Source: Microbacterium commune
GTDB lineage: Bacteria; Actinomycetota; Actinomycetes; Actinomycetales; Microbacteriaceae
Length of the DNA: 64,000 bases
Assembly: GCF_014836945.1 (NCBI RefSeq)
Contig: NZ_JACSPX010000001.1
Span: forward strand, 514,952 to 578,951
Direction: 5' to 3'
Notes under the pieces: model-generated
Databases searched by the model: none
The model's input: only the letters and a program-made list of their open reading frames with translations
Told to the model about the DNA's origin: nothing
Shown here: positions 28,617 through 36,581 of the stretch, piece after piece
Layout: the number at the start of each line of letters is the position of its first letter
Position numbering within the stretch: position 1 is the first letter of the stretch
Position numbers and translations under genes: made by a program

Positions 28617-28972
28617 GCGTCCGCCCCCGTCCCACAGCAGCCAGCCACCGTGCACGCAGAGTCCACGCACGGCGCGTGCTCATCGACCGCCAGCGTCACG
28701 TCCACGAGCGCGACGAGCGCAGCCGCAAGATGCGGGTCGGCGATCTCGTAACGGGTCTGGCGACCCTCCGGCTCGGCAACGACAATCCCGCAGTCACGCA
28801 GGCAGGTGAGATGGTTCGACACGTTCGAACGCGTCAGCTCCAGCTCACGAGAGAGCACAGCCGGGTAGCTCGGTCCACCGAGCAGAGACATTAGGATTCG
28901 GGAACGCGTGGGATCGGCCATGGCCCGGCCGAGCCGGTTCATGACATCGAGGCGTGAGGAAATAGTCAGCAC
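28613..28972 (-). CDS. cmtR: CmtR-type ArsR/SmtB metal sensor repressor
   Basis: 119 aa. The match to mycobacterial CmtR is close: LGRAMADPTRSRIL, LTRSNVSNHLTCLRDCG (recognition helix plus two ligand Cys, CLRDC) and EGRQTRYEIAD. CmtR uses Cys57, Cys61 and Cys102 for Cd and Pb. The third ligand is in APCVDSAC, and additional C-terminal cysteines (GCC) extend the site. The GTG start at 28972 aligns with the CmtR N-terminus. It heads the Cd operon and should repress it. The promoter overlaps an inverted repeat and the mRNA appears leaderless. Confidence 0.92.
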   Translation of the reverse strand: MLTISSRLDVMNRLGRAMADPTRSRILMSLLGGPSYPAVLSRELELTRSNVSNHLTCLRDCGIVVAEPEGRQTRYEIADPHLAAALVALVDVTLAVDEHAPCVDSACTVAGCCGTGADA

Positions 28973-28973
28973 A

Positions 28974-28990
28974 CACTGAACTATACAGTG
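28974..28990. promoter_or_regulatory. cmtR: cmtR promoter/operator (CACTG-N7-CAGTG)
   Basis: 17-bp inverted repeat with arms CACTG and CAGTG. On the minus strand the -10 box TATAGT (28985-28980) lies inside it, seven bases before the GTG start. A repressor bound here would cover the -10 box. Confidence 0.6.
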
Positions 28991-29065
28991 ATTGATGACC
29001 TATCGGAACGGCTTCACCCCAGGCCACATCTCTGGGGCGTGGGTGTAAGTACATCCGGCCCACCC

Positions 29066-29168
29066 CCACCGAATACGCCTACCGAAACCCGTTTACGGCG
29101 CACATTTCTGGCATTCGATCTGGTGTGCCTTCACTCGCCGCGCCGCAAACGATCGTTTCCGGCAGGCT
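29066..29168. repeat. Island repeat B (between Cd and Cu modules)
   Basis: Two conserved boxes at fixed spacing: GAATACGCCT...CACATTTCTGG (29071-29111) and the palindrome AAACGATCGTTT (29147-29158). The distance between GAATACGCCT and the palindrome is 76 bp, the same as in repeat C, while the middle has diverged. Direct orientation relative to C. Confidence 0.65.
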
Positions 29169-29211
29169 CTCGGAGCACAAGCCATGATCGATCGATTATC
29201 GCTACCAATCG

Positions 29212-29808
29212 TCATCCGTCGTCCGAGCACTGGCGGTCGGCTGCCCGTTCGAAGTCTGGAACGGGTCGGTCTTGCGCGTCCTCGGCCGTCAGCGCGAGGC
29301 CGTTGCTTTCGATGTCGGCGATGAGCCAGTCCATTTCGAGGATCTCCCGGCGCTGCGCTTCGCTGATTTCAACCGCAAGTTCGCAGACGCGGACATCCTG
29401 CAGCTGTGCTCGCTCGGATCGGGTGATCGCGAGCGAGTGATGCGGAATCATTGCGCGCATGTACGCGGTGTCGTCGACGGTGATCTGGCTGCGGTCGAGG
29501 GCGATGCCTCCTCCGAGGAGGAGAACGCTGACGATGATGACCGCAATGTTCGCTTTCCTGTGCTTGTACATGTTGAGCATCCAGGCCAGCATGACCAGCC
29601 CCATGGCGCCGCCCATAGTGAGCGCCATGAAGACGCGGCTTTCGCTGAAGCGTATGTGCCCCCATTCCCACACTCCAGCGAACATCGTCCAATACATCAC
29701 GACCATGCCGGTGAGAATCATCGCCGCGAATCGCAAGTACATCGTCAGCGATCCGTGTTTTTTCGCCCCTGCTTGTCGTCCATTTGTTTCGTGCGTGTCC
29801 TTCGACAT
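29212..29808 (-). CDS. DUF305 membrane-anchored protein
   Basis: 198 aa. Three hydrophobic segments (about residues 20-40, 52-72, 80-98) precede a DUF305 domain (AYMRAMIPHHSLAITRSERA), a four-helix fold with a paired-His motif found in copper and metal islands. ATG 29808 follows AGGTGAGG; an upstream GTG (29817) is also in frame. The second DUF305 protein of the island (31946) is a lipoprotein. The role is probably periplasmic copper binding, not proven. Confidence 0.8.
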   Translation of the reverse strand: MSKDTHETNGRQAGAKKHGSLTMYLRFAAMILTGMVVMYWTMFAGVWEWGHIRFSESRVFMALTMGGAMGLVMLAWMLNMYKHRKANIAVIIVSVLLLGGGIALDRSQITVDDTAYMRAMIPHHSLAITRSERAQLQDVRVCELAVEISEAQRREILEMDWLIADIESNGLALTAEDAQDRPVPDFERAADRQCSDDG

Positions 29809-29962
29809 ATGCCTCACCTGTTCGTCTCGGTTCGTTGCGGTAGCGCGATTGATGACGACGTGTGGGGTAAGAGCGCTCGCTAGTCTGCTTCGGCTTGGTC
29901 AACGGGCATCACTGGATTGATGCGGGTAGCGAAGAACTGCACGACGCCGTCGAGGTGGCTAT

Positions 29963-30364
29963 TCAGAGGGTTGCGAGGAGCGCGGCGCAGGCATCTTCGC
30001 ATCGCCGGCAGGCCGCAGCACACACCGTGCAGTGTTCGTGCATCGTGTGCTTCTCGCACTCGTCGGCGCAGCTCGCGCATGCCGTGCGGCACGCTTCGAG
30101 GGTTGCGCGGGTGAGGTTGGCGTCGTACCCGGGGTGCCTGGACAGGATGCGTCCGGTGGTTTCGCAGAGGTCGGCGCAGTCCAGGTTCGTGCGGATGCAC
30201 TTCGTCAGCTCGGCAACCATTTCCTCGCTCAGGCACGCGTCGGCGCATGCGGTGCATGATTGCGCGCACTCAACGCACGCCTCGATACACTCCACCAGCA
30301 CCTTCCGGTCAGCCTGCCCAAGGTCCTTCGGGTAGGTGCGGAGCATTTCCGCCGCGACAGTCAT
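29963..30364 (-). CDS. Cys-rich four-helix-bundle copper-binding protein
   Basis: 133 aa with about 20 cysteines, mostly in CxxxC and CxxC steps along predicted helices (ECIEACVECAQSC, CRTACASCADEC, CAAACRRCEDAC). This is the pattern of Csp copper-storage proteins, which bind many Cu(I) ions inside a four-helix bundle. No signal peptide, so a cytosolic form (Csp3-like). ATG 30364 has GAGGAG upstream. A half-matching CsoR-like box lies about 70 bp upstream at 30432-30454. Confidence 0.87.
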   Translation of the reverse strand: MTVAAEMLRTYPKDLGQADRKVLVECIEACVECAQSCTACADACLSEEMVAELTKCIRTNLDCADLCETTGRILSRHPGYDANLTRATLEACRTACASCADECEKHTMHEHCTVCAAACRRCEDACAALLATL

Positions 30365-30431
30365 AGTGGCTCCTCTCGTCATTGTGGAGTCTTCAAACTA
30401 CGACCGCACCTCGCTCCCGAGGACCCCGTTG

Positions 30432-30454
30432 AATACCCCCGGGAGGGCATGGTA
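30432..30454. promoter_or_regulatory. Degenerate CsoR-like box upstream of copper-storage gene
   Basis: The ATACCCCC half-site is perfect (30433-30440); the other half GGGAGGGCATGGTA is imperfect. It may allow CsoR control of the Cys-rich gene. Weak. Confidence 0.35.
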
Positions 30455-30499
30455 GTTCAGCGGCAGATCATCGTCGCAGCGATTACTGTGCGGTGACGA

Positions 30500-30814
30500 T
30501 TATTCCGTTTCTGCAGCGTGACTGGGTGGAGCTCGAAGGATCAGAGCCAGGGCGACAATGACCATGATTACGGCGATGTCAAAGCTGGCGATCGTGTACG
30601 TCCACCAAGCGACGTCGGTCGATTGGGCATCACTGATCAGATGCGCGAGCGCGAGGGCTGGACCGCAGATCAAGAGCATATATCCAAGACGCACGAGCCT
30701 TCGATGCGTCCGCTCCGCGGGACTGCGAGGCGAAGGCGCGCCGGGTGAGGACGAGTGCACGGCCGTCAGATGGTGCATCGAGTCGAAGGGGGATCTGGAG
30801 CCGGTGGGGGTCAT
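30500..30814 (-). CDS. Small two-helix membrane protein
   Basis: 104 aa. A basic Ser/Pro-rich N-terminus and two hydrophobic segments (LGYMLLICGPALALAHLI and IASFDIAVIMVIVALALIL). No family is recognised. It starts within the stop of the upstream 37-aa peptide (TGATG), which supports real translation. Inside the copper module. Confidence 0.6.
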   Translation of the reverse strand: MTPTGSRSPFDSMHHLTAVHSSSPGAPSPRSPAERTHRRLVRLGYMLLICGPALALAHLISDAQSTDVAWWTYTIASFDIAVIMVIVALALILRAPPSHAAETE

Positions 30815-30927
30815 CAGAAGATCGCTCCAATGGCGAGAAAACTAGCAGCGGCGAGGAGAGCAACGGCGACCGTCGCCACGATGACGAACAACACGAGGTT
30901 CCGAAAGGGGTTCTTGGGCGCTTTCAC
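30814..30927 (-). CDS. 37-aa single-helix membrane peptide
   Basis: GTG start with AAGGA about eight bases upstream. The peptide is a short basic head (KAPKNPFRNL) followed by one hydrophobic helix to the C-terminus. The stop overlaps the next ATG (TGATG). Size and layout suggest a small membrane subunit or regulator; no homologue is recalled. Confidence 0.5.
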   Translation of the reverse strand: MKAPKNPFRNLVLFVIVATVAVALLAAASFLAIGAIF

Positions 30928-30961
30928 GAGGAATCCTTGGGCACAGGTCTTTGCGCCCGCG

Positions 30962-31801
30962 TTATTGGGCGGGACTCAGCACAGTGGTGCTGTCCGGTGA
31001 GACTTCAACGATGCCCCGGTCATCGACGAGGATGACGCGGTCGTCGATGACCGTGAGGGCTTGAACGGCGCCTTGGAGGGATTCGAGCTGATGCCAGGTT
31101 CCATTTTCATCCTCTGTCCACAGGACGCCATCGGTGCCTGCGCCGAGAAGAGTGCCATCGGTGCGAGCATCCAGCGCGTAGAGCACAGGTGTTCCGTCGA
31201 CTGGAGTGAATGTGTTACCGCCGTCGCTGCTGAAGAGAACGCCTTCTTCGGCTGCAGCGTACAAACCGGATTCGGTGACCGCGAGATCAGCGGCGCCGAG
31301 GGACGCACGCTCCGTCCAGTTGTTTCCCTCGTCTGTGCTGGTGAGCAGGTTCACTTGGCTAGAGGGGACGCCGTAGAGGGTGCCGTCCGGGGCCGCGGTG
31401 AGGATGTGGAAGTCGGTGGTTCCGTTGAGAGCAATAGGCGACCAAGTGTTCCCGTAGTCGTCGCTGCGGATGATGCCGAGGTTGGGCGATCCGAGTTCGG
31501 CCGGGGTCTTTTCGCCGGGATGCCCGGAGGCGAACAGCGCGTCTCCCGAGACCGTGAATCCCATGGCGTCGAAGGCGTGACCGCCGATCGGGCCGGAGAT
31601 ATCCCCATCTGGTGTGAGAGTGAAGATTCCGTTGTGCGTGGCCACCAGCAGATCATCGCCCCGGGGATCTTGGGCGATGCCGTGGATGTGGTCGATGCGG
31701 GGAGCTGAGTCCGGGTTGCCGAGCGGTGTCGCGGTGCATCCGGTGGCGACAGCCGCCAGGACGGTCACAGTGACGGTTGCGAGAAGGAGTGAGCGTTTCA
31801 T
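30962..31801 (-). CDS. Beta-propeller lipoprotein (BNR/sialidase-like repeats)
   Basis: 279 aa. Signal peptide with lipobox VATGC (Cys about 23), then a six-bladed repeat pattern with Asp-box-like segments (RSDDYGNTW, STDEGNNW, SSDGGNTF). Such 'F510_1955-type' propellers sit in actinobacterial copper islands. Extracellular and lipid-anchored; sialidase activity is not expected because the catalytic Arg/Tyr set is not evident. Likely a scaffold or metal-stress sensor. Start MKRSLL is chosen over a longer frame because it begins a proper signal peptide. Confidence 0.8.
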   Translation of the reverse strand: MKRSLLLATVTVTVLAAVATGCTATPLGNPDSAPRIDHIHGIAQDPRGDDLLVATHNGIFTLTPDGDISGPIGGHAFDAMGFTVSGDALFASGHPGEKTPAELGSPNLGIIRSDDYGNTWSPIALNGTTDFHILTAAPDGTLYGVPSSQVNLLTSTDEGNNWTERASLGAADLAVTESGLYAAAEEGVLFSSDGGNTFTPVDGTPVLYALDARTDGTLLGAGTDGVLWTEDENGTWHQLESLQGAVQALTVIDDRVILVDDRGIVEVSPDSTTVLSPAQ

Positions 31802-31905
31802 GATGGTTTCCGTTAGTGGCCTCAAGCGGGCCTGGCTTCACGACGCGCAACAAGAGCACGCCGACGTCTGACTGCTGCCGCAATGGGGCAGCACGGATGA
31901 CAGGT

Positions 31906-31938
31906 CCGGGCGGGACGATCGGATACCGGCCCGCCCGG
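31906..31938. terminator. Hairpin after DUF305 lipoprotein gene
   Basis: CCGGGCGGG (31906-31914) pairs with CCCGCCCGG (31930-31938), a perfect 9-bp stem with a 15-base loop, directly after the stop of the minus-strand DUF305 gene. No U-tract, as usual in high-GC genomes. Confidence 0.6.
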
Positions 31939-31945
31939 AGGATTC

Positions 31946-32554
31946 CTACAGCTGGCCGAGGAGTTCCTGCATCGTGGCGATCTCCGCCGTCTGGTCGTCG
32001 ATCACCTGTTGCGCGAGCTCGAGGACGTCCGGGTTCTGCGCATCATCAAGCGCCGTCTGCGCCATGTCGACGGCACCTTCGTGGTGCACGATCATCTGCT
32101 CCAGGAACAGGCTGTTCGCCTCGACAGCATCCGCGCTCCCCAACATGGTCATGTCCTCTTCGGACATCATGCTGTCGTCACCGCCCATCGAACCGTGATC
32201 CATGCCTCCCATGGAGTCGGGGTCGTACTCCACACCCCAGTCTTCGAGCCATCCGAGCATCTTGTCGATCTCGGGGCCCTGCGCCGCCTTGATCTGCTCG
32301 GCAAGTTCCACCACGCGTGCGTCGGCACCGTCTTTAGCTAGCAGCATGTCGGCCATCTCGATCGCCTGCTCGTGATGAGGGATCATCATCGTGACGAACA
32401 TCTCGTCAGCCTCGTTCGCTGCCGAAGTCGACGACGACTGAGACGGGGAGGTGGATTCGCTGGACGGTGCCGTGCTGTTGTCAGCGCAGCCGGTGAGAAC
32501 CAGTGCAAGGGTCAGTACACCCGTACTGACAGCAACGGGAATCTTCTTATTCAT
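31946..32554 (-). CDS. DUF305 copper-island lipoprotein
   Basis: 202 aa. Signal peptide with lipobox LVLTGC (Cys about 23), a Ser/Thr-rich linker, then DUF305 with two His-His sites (MMIPHHEQAIEMADML and QMIVHHEGAVDMAQTA). Between them is a Met/His/Asp-rich loop (SMGGMDHGSMGGDDSMM) typical of extracytoplasmic copper binding. ATG 32554 follows AAGGA. It probably binds Cu on the outer face of the membrane. Confidence 0.88.
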   Translation of the reverse strand: MNKKIPVAVSTGVLTLALVLTGCADNSTAPSSESTSPSQSSSTSAANEADEMFVTMMIPHHEQAIEMADMLLAKDGADARVVELAEQIKAAQGPEIDKMLGWLEDWGVEYDPDSMGGMDHGSMGGDDSMMSEEDMTMLGSADAVEANSLFLEQMIVHHEGAVDMAQTALDDAQNPDVLELAQQVIDDQTAEIATMQELLGQL

Positions 32555-32645
32555 GGTTGTTCCTTCGATACGTCGTGTGAGGGTTCGCAAATGATGGCGC
32601 CAGACGGCGCCAGGAATCCGACCCATCAGGGTCGGCGGCGACTAC

Positions 32646-33089
32646 TCAGGTGCGACTTATCGAAAGGAACGTCAGCGAGGGTGCCCGGGGAAGGATCCCG
32701 ATCGCTTCCCACCTCACCAGGCTTACAGCACGGTGAGGGGGCAGCCGGTGACGCTGAATCAATATCGGAGGGAGGAGGAGAAGCAGACCGGCAAGCAACG
32801 CCAGCACGCACGCAATCAGCATCTCGTTGTGACCCTGCCCATGTCCGGTGTTCACATGACACGCACCCTCACACGCGGTGGACTCGCTCGCGACGGTTGA
32901 CGCCGCTACGGTGGCGTGCTCCTCCCCGGCTGCGGAGTGGGTGAGTCCGACGGATCCGTGTCCCGCAGGTTCGGAGGTGAAGGTGTGCATCGCCAGCAAG
33001 CCGACGATAACCATCAGCGTGGCCCCGCCGAGCATCAACAACGCGCGCAACGACAACTGCGGACGTGCGCCACGAACTGCGACGTGCAT
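32646..33089 (-). CDS. DUF6153-like membrane protein
   Basis: 147 aa. An N-terminal hydrophobic segment (RALLMLGGATLMVIVGLLAMHTF) and a central one (LIACVLALLAGLLLLLPPIL) bracket a His/Cys-containing loop (CEGACHVNTGHGQGH) that could bind copper on the outside. GGAGGAGG lies seven bases before ATG 33089. It is divergent from the YHS-copB-csoR operon, with the CsoR box between the two, so copper induction is likely. Confidence 0.75.
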   Translation of the reverse strand: MHVAVRGARPQLSLRALLMLGGATLMVIVGLLAMHTFTSEPAGHGSVGLTHSAAGEEHATVAASTVASESTACEGACHVNTGHGQGHNEMLIACVLALLAGLLLLLPPILIQRHRLPPHRAVSLVRWEAIGILPRAPSLTFLSISRT

Positions 33090-33186
33090 ACTCGGCCTCC
33101 TCCATTCCGTGCAGGATGCTAACACCACGATCTATGCGGCCGCCCGCCCTGATCCTTCAGCGCCGCCATGTATATCCTAGTGCGGA

Positions 33187-33203
33187 ATACCCCCAGGGGG
33201 TAT
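33187..33203. promoter_or_regulatory. CsoR operator, perfect palindrome
   Basis: ATACCCCCAGGGGGTAT is a perfect 17-bp palindrome of the GC-rich CsoR type, lying between the divergent DUF6153 gene and the YHS-copB-csoR operon. A repressor here could control both directions. Confidence 0.85.
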
Positions 33204-33258
33204 ATCGTTAGGCATACCGACGCCGCACTCCGGTGTTTGAGAGAAAGAGGAACAAAAC

Positions 33259-33519
33259 ATGTCAGACTCCACTGGATCCTGCTGCAGCCGCAACAGCCAC
33301 GGTTCCGTCGACGCCGAAGGACGCAAGGATCTCCTCACCCCGCCCGCGGAAGATCTCGCCGAATGTCCTGTGATGGTAGGCAGCACCGTCATCAAGGCGG
33401 ATGCAGAAGCTGCTGGCCTGTACCGCGATTACGACGGCACCCGGTACTACTTCTGCTGCGCTGGATGCGGGCCCGCGTTCGACGCCGACCCGGCTAAGTA
33501 CGCCACCGCTGGTGCCTGA
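33259..33519 (+). CDS. YHS-domain copper-island protein
   Basis: 86 aa. N-terminal Cys pair (SCCSRN), then a YHS/TRASH-like metal domain: CPVMVGSTV, YDGTRYYFCCAGCGPAFDADPAKYA. Found widely next to CopB-type ATPases and thought to pass metal to them. The first gene after the CsoR box; copB begins 71 bp further on. Confidence 0.85.
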   Translation: MSDSTGSCCSRNSHGSVDAEGRKDLLTPPAEDLAECPVMVGSTVIKADAEAAGLYRDYDGTRYYFCCAGCGPAFDADPAKYATAGA

Positions 33520-33590
33520 CACCGTTTCACGGTGCGGGGCACGCCAGACAAGTCAGCCCCACGGTTCTCAATTCCGAGGAGGATAGGCCC

Positions 33591-35801
33591 ATGAGCCACT
33601 CGCGTAACGACGGCGCGGAGCACACCCACGCCCACCACGACCACGCGGCGTCGACCCCCGCAGTGACGACCGAAACTGACCACGATGCGCACGCGGGACA
33701 TCAAGCAATGGCGCATGCACCGCAGTCAGACGCGGCCGCGCACAGTCACAGAGACCACGGAAGCGACAACGCGCCCTCCGGTCACAACACCCACGCTGGA
33801 CACGGCGGTCATGCAGGCCATGGCGACCACGTCGGGCAGTTCCGTCGCCTGTTCTGGATCATGCTCGTCCTCGCCGTCCCCACGGTCGCGTTGTCGGGCA
33901 TGTTCTCGATGATCCTCGGCTACACCCTCCCCGATATTCCGGGTCTGTCCTGGGTATCCCCGGTGCTGGGCACTGTCATGTACGCGTGGGGTGGAAAGCC
34001 GTTCCTCGTCGGTGCAGTCAGCGAGCTCCGCGCTCGCAAGCCCGGCATGATGCTGCTCATTGGCCTCGCGATCACCGTCGCGTTCGCCGCCTCCTGGGGC
34101 GCGACGCTCGGCGTGCTCCATCACGAACTCGACTTCTGGTGGGAGCTCGCCCTCCTCATCGTCATCATGCTTCTCGGGCACTGGATCGAGATGCGCTCCC
34201 TCGCCCAGACGACTTCCGCCCTGGACTCACTCGCCGCTCTTCTCCCCGATGAGGCAGAGCGCGTCGAGAATGACCAGGTCGTCACGGTCTCACCGACCGA
34301 TCTCGTCGTCGGCGACGTCGTCATCGTACGGCCGGGTGGCAGCGTCCCCGCCGACGGGCGCATCGTCGACGGACGGGCCTCGATGGACGAGTCCATGGTC
34401 ACGGGCGAGTCCCGCACCGTGGAACGCGGCAGCGGCGACCACGTCACAGCCGGCACCGTTGCCACCGATTCCGGGCTTCGCGTCGAGATCACCGCGACCG
34501 GCGACGACACGACCCTCGCCGGCATCCAACGTCTCGTCACCCAAGCGCAAAGCTCCTCGTCCCGCGCACAGCGGCTCGCGGACACCGCCGCCGGATGGCT
34601 GTTCTGGTTCGCCCTGGGTGCTGCGGCGATCACCGCGATCGTCTGGACGTTGGTCGGCTTGCCTGACGCGGCTGTCATCCGCACCATCACCGTCCTCGTC
34701 ATCGCCTGCCCGCACGCGCTGGGCCTGGCCATCCCGCTGGTCGTCTCCATCGCCACCGAACGCGCCGCCCGGGGCGGCGTTCTCGTCAAAGACCGGCTCG
34801 CGCTCGAAAGCATGCGCACCATCGACACGGTCCTGTTCGACAAGACCGGCACCCTCACCAAGGGCGAGCCCGTCGTCTCCGAGATTTCCGTCGTCGACGG
34901 CACCGACCCCGACCAGATCCTCGCACTGGCCGCCGCCGCAGAAACTGATAGTGAGCACCCGCTCGCGAAGGCCATCGTGCGCGCAGCCGCCGACAAGCAG
35001 CTCACCATCCCGCGCAACGGCGACTTCACTTCCTCGCCCGCTGTGGGCGTCACAGCGACCGTCGACGGGAAGATCATCCGAGTCGGTGGACCGCACCTGC
35101 TCACCGAGGAGAACGCCGACGAGCTCCCGGTCGCCGATCAGTGGCGGACGGATGGCGCGATCATCCTGCACGTCATCCAGGACGGCCGCGTCGTCGGAGC
35201 CCTGAAGCTCGCCGACGAGGTGCGTTCGGAGTCCCGGGAAGCCGTCGACGCCCTCCACGCGCTCGGCGTGCAGGTCGTGATGATCACCGGCGATGCGGAT
35301 GCCGTGGCTCGGGCTGTCGCGCAAGATCTCGGCATCGACCGCGTCTTCGCCGGAGTACGCCCGGAGGACAAGGCCGCCAAGGTCCAACAACTCCAGAACG
35401 AGGGCCTTAAGGTCGCAATGGTCGGCGACGGCGTCAACGACGCTCCTGCCCTCGCGCAGGCCGACGTTGGGCTGGCGATCGGTGCGGGCACAGATGTCGC
35501 GATCGCGTCGGCTGGTGTCATCCTCGCAAGCGACGACCCCCGCTCGGTACTCTCCGTGATCGAACTGTCACGGGCTTCGTACCGGAAGATGAAGCAGAAT
35601 CTCTGGTGGGCTGCCGGATACAACATCATCTCCGTCCCCCTCGCCGCCGGCGTCCTCGCCCCCATCGGATTCGTGCTCCCGATGTCGGTCGGAGCGATCC
35701 TCATGTCACTATCCACCATCGTCGTCGCTCTCAACGCTCAACTGCTGCGCCGACTCGACCTCCGCCCCGACACCACAACCCGCGTCATCCAGAACCGCTG
35801 A
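33591..35801 (+). CDS. copB: CopB-type copper-exporting P1B ATPase
   Basis: 736 aa. A His-rich N-terminus (about residues 1-85 with many HxH and AGHGGHAGHGDH repeats) replaces the CxxC domains of CopA. The membrane metal site is CPH in VIACPHALGLAIPLV, the P1B-3 signature. TGES, DKTGTLTKGEP, EHPLAKAI and GDGVNDAPALAQAD are intact. It exports Cu (Cu(I) or Cu(II)) or Ag from the cytosol. ATG 33591 follows GAGGAGG. The operon order YHS-copB-csoR downstream of the CsoR box indicates copper induction. Confidence 0.94.
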   Translation: MSHSRNDGAEHTHAHHDHAASTPAVTTETDHDAHAGHQAMAHAPQSDAAAHSHRDHGSDNAPSGHNTHAGHGGHAGHGDHVGQFRRLFWIMLVLAVPTVALSGMFSMILGYTLPDIPGLSWVSPVLGTVMYAWGGKPFLVGAVSELRARKPGMMLLIGLAITVAFAASWGATLGVLHHELDFWWELALLIVIMLLGHWIEMRSLAQTTSALDSLAALLPDEAERVENDQVVTVSPTDLVVGDVVIVRPGGSVPADGRIVDGRASMDESMVTGESRTVERGSGDHVTAGTVATDSGLRVEITATGDDTTLAGIQRLVTQAQSSSSRAQRLADTAAGWLFWFALGAAAITAIVWTLVGLPDAAVIRTITVLVIACPHALGLAIPLVVSIATERAARGGVLVKDRLALESMRTIDTVLFDKTGTLTKGEPVVSEISVVDGTDPDQILALAAAAETDSEHPLAKAIVRAAADKQLTIPRNGDFTSSPAVGVTATVDGKIIRVGGPHLLTEENADELPVADQWRTDGAIILHVIQDGRVVGALKLADEVRSESREAVDALHALGVQVVMITGDADAVARAVAQDLGIDRVFAGVRPEDKAAKVQQLQNEGLKVAMVGDGVNDAPALAQADVGLAIGAGTDVAIASAGVILASDDPRSVLSVIELSRASYRKMKQNLWWAAGYNIISVPLAAGVLAPIGFVLPMSVGAILMSLSTIVVALNAQLLRRLDLRPDTTTRVIQNR

Positions 35802-35822
35802 CCACAACCGCCGGAGATCCAG

Positions 35823-36143
35823 ATGACTGATACCACCGTCGCTACAACATCCTGCAACCAGACAGAGCACGGGTACATCACGGACAAAGCCCGCTACCTT
35901 GCTCGCCTCAAGCGCATCGAAGGACAATCACGCGGCATCCACCGCATGGTCGAGGACGAGAAGTACTGCATTGACATCCTCACTCAGATCTCCGCACTGA
36001 CCAGCGCCTTGCAGAGCGTTGCCGTCGGGCTCCTCGAAGACCACCTGCGCCACTGTGTAGCAGATGCAGCTCGCGCCGGCAGCGACATCGCCGAAGAGAA
36101 GGTGCGGGAAGCGTCTCAGGCGATCGCCCGCCTCGTTCGCTGA
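35823..36143 (+). CDS. csoR: CsoR-family copper-sensing repressor
   Basis: 106 aa, all-helical DUF156 family. The Cu(I) ligands Cys-His-Cys are present: Cys in KYCIDILTQI, then His and Cys in DHLRHCV. The basic helix YLARLKRIEGQSRGIHRMVE contacts DNA. It lies 21 bp after copB and is the probable binder of the box at 33187-33203. The N-terminal extension has an extra Cys (TSCNQTEHG). Confidence 0.93.
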   Translation: MTDTTVATTSCNQTEHGYITDKARYLARLKRIEGQSRGIHRMVEDEKYCIDILTQISALTSALQSVAVGLLEDHLRHCVADAARAGSDIAEEKVREASQAIARLVR

Positions 36144-36244
36144 GTCGCGGCAGATTCGAAAGTGCCCGGACCGGTGAAGCGCAAGCAGTTCGATTCCTCG
36201 TGCGCATGTACTCGCGCCGGCTGTGTCGGCCTGCATGCGACGCG

Positions 36245-36553
36245 TCACCGCCCCCACTCGACCTCTTCTTCCAGCTCGTGCCGGTTTAGTCGGGTCGGCG
36301 AGAACTGCCGGATGTCGACGAGCGCCGGCCGACGTACAGGGTTCGTGTCGTCACTGAACCACGTGACGATATCCGCCGTCGTCTCGTCGTCGTTGGCACC
36401 GCCAATCCATACGGGCTCGTCCGCGTCACTGGCGACCAGGATGATGACCACGGCATTCGAGTACTCGCATGCGTCCAGGCACCGCGAAACCACTACTCGA
36501 GCTCACCCAGCTCAGCGACCTGACCGACGGCCTCGATGAGGCGACAGGCCGCT
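36245..36553 (-). pseudogene. Remnant of a 2Fe-2S ferredoxin-fold protein
   Basis: The open part (36245-36493) encodes SRCLDACEYSNAVVIILV...PVWIGG...ADIVTWF...RQFSPTRL, the C-terminal half of the thioredoxin-like ferredoxin family (second Cys pair CxxxC). The N-terminal half with the first Cys pair is absent. Just upstream, another frame encodes IEAVGQVAELGELE, which would join after a one-base insertion or a two-base deletion near 36494. It ends against repeat C, so it was probably cut by the island border. The family call rests on pattern memory. Confidence 0.45.
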
Positions 36554-36581
36554 AACGCCGAGGGTCGAATCCCCCCGGCTC

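Noticed and set aside
29880..30269. 129-aa minus-strand frame overlapping the Cys-rich copper protein
   Set aside because: Alternative frame of the same gene; the frame 29963-30364 has the regular Cys pattern and a good ribosome site.
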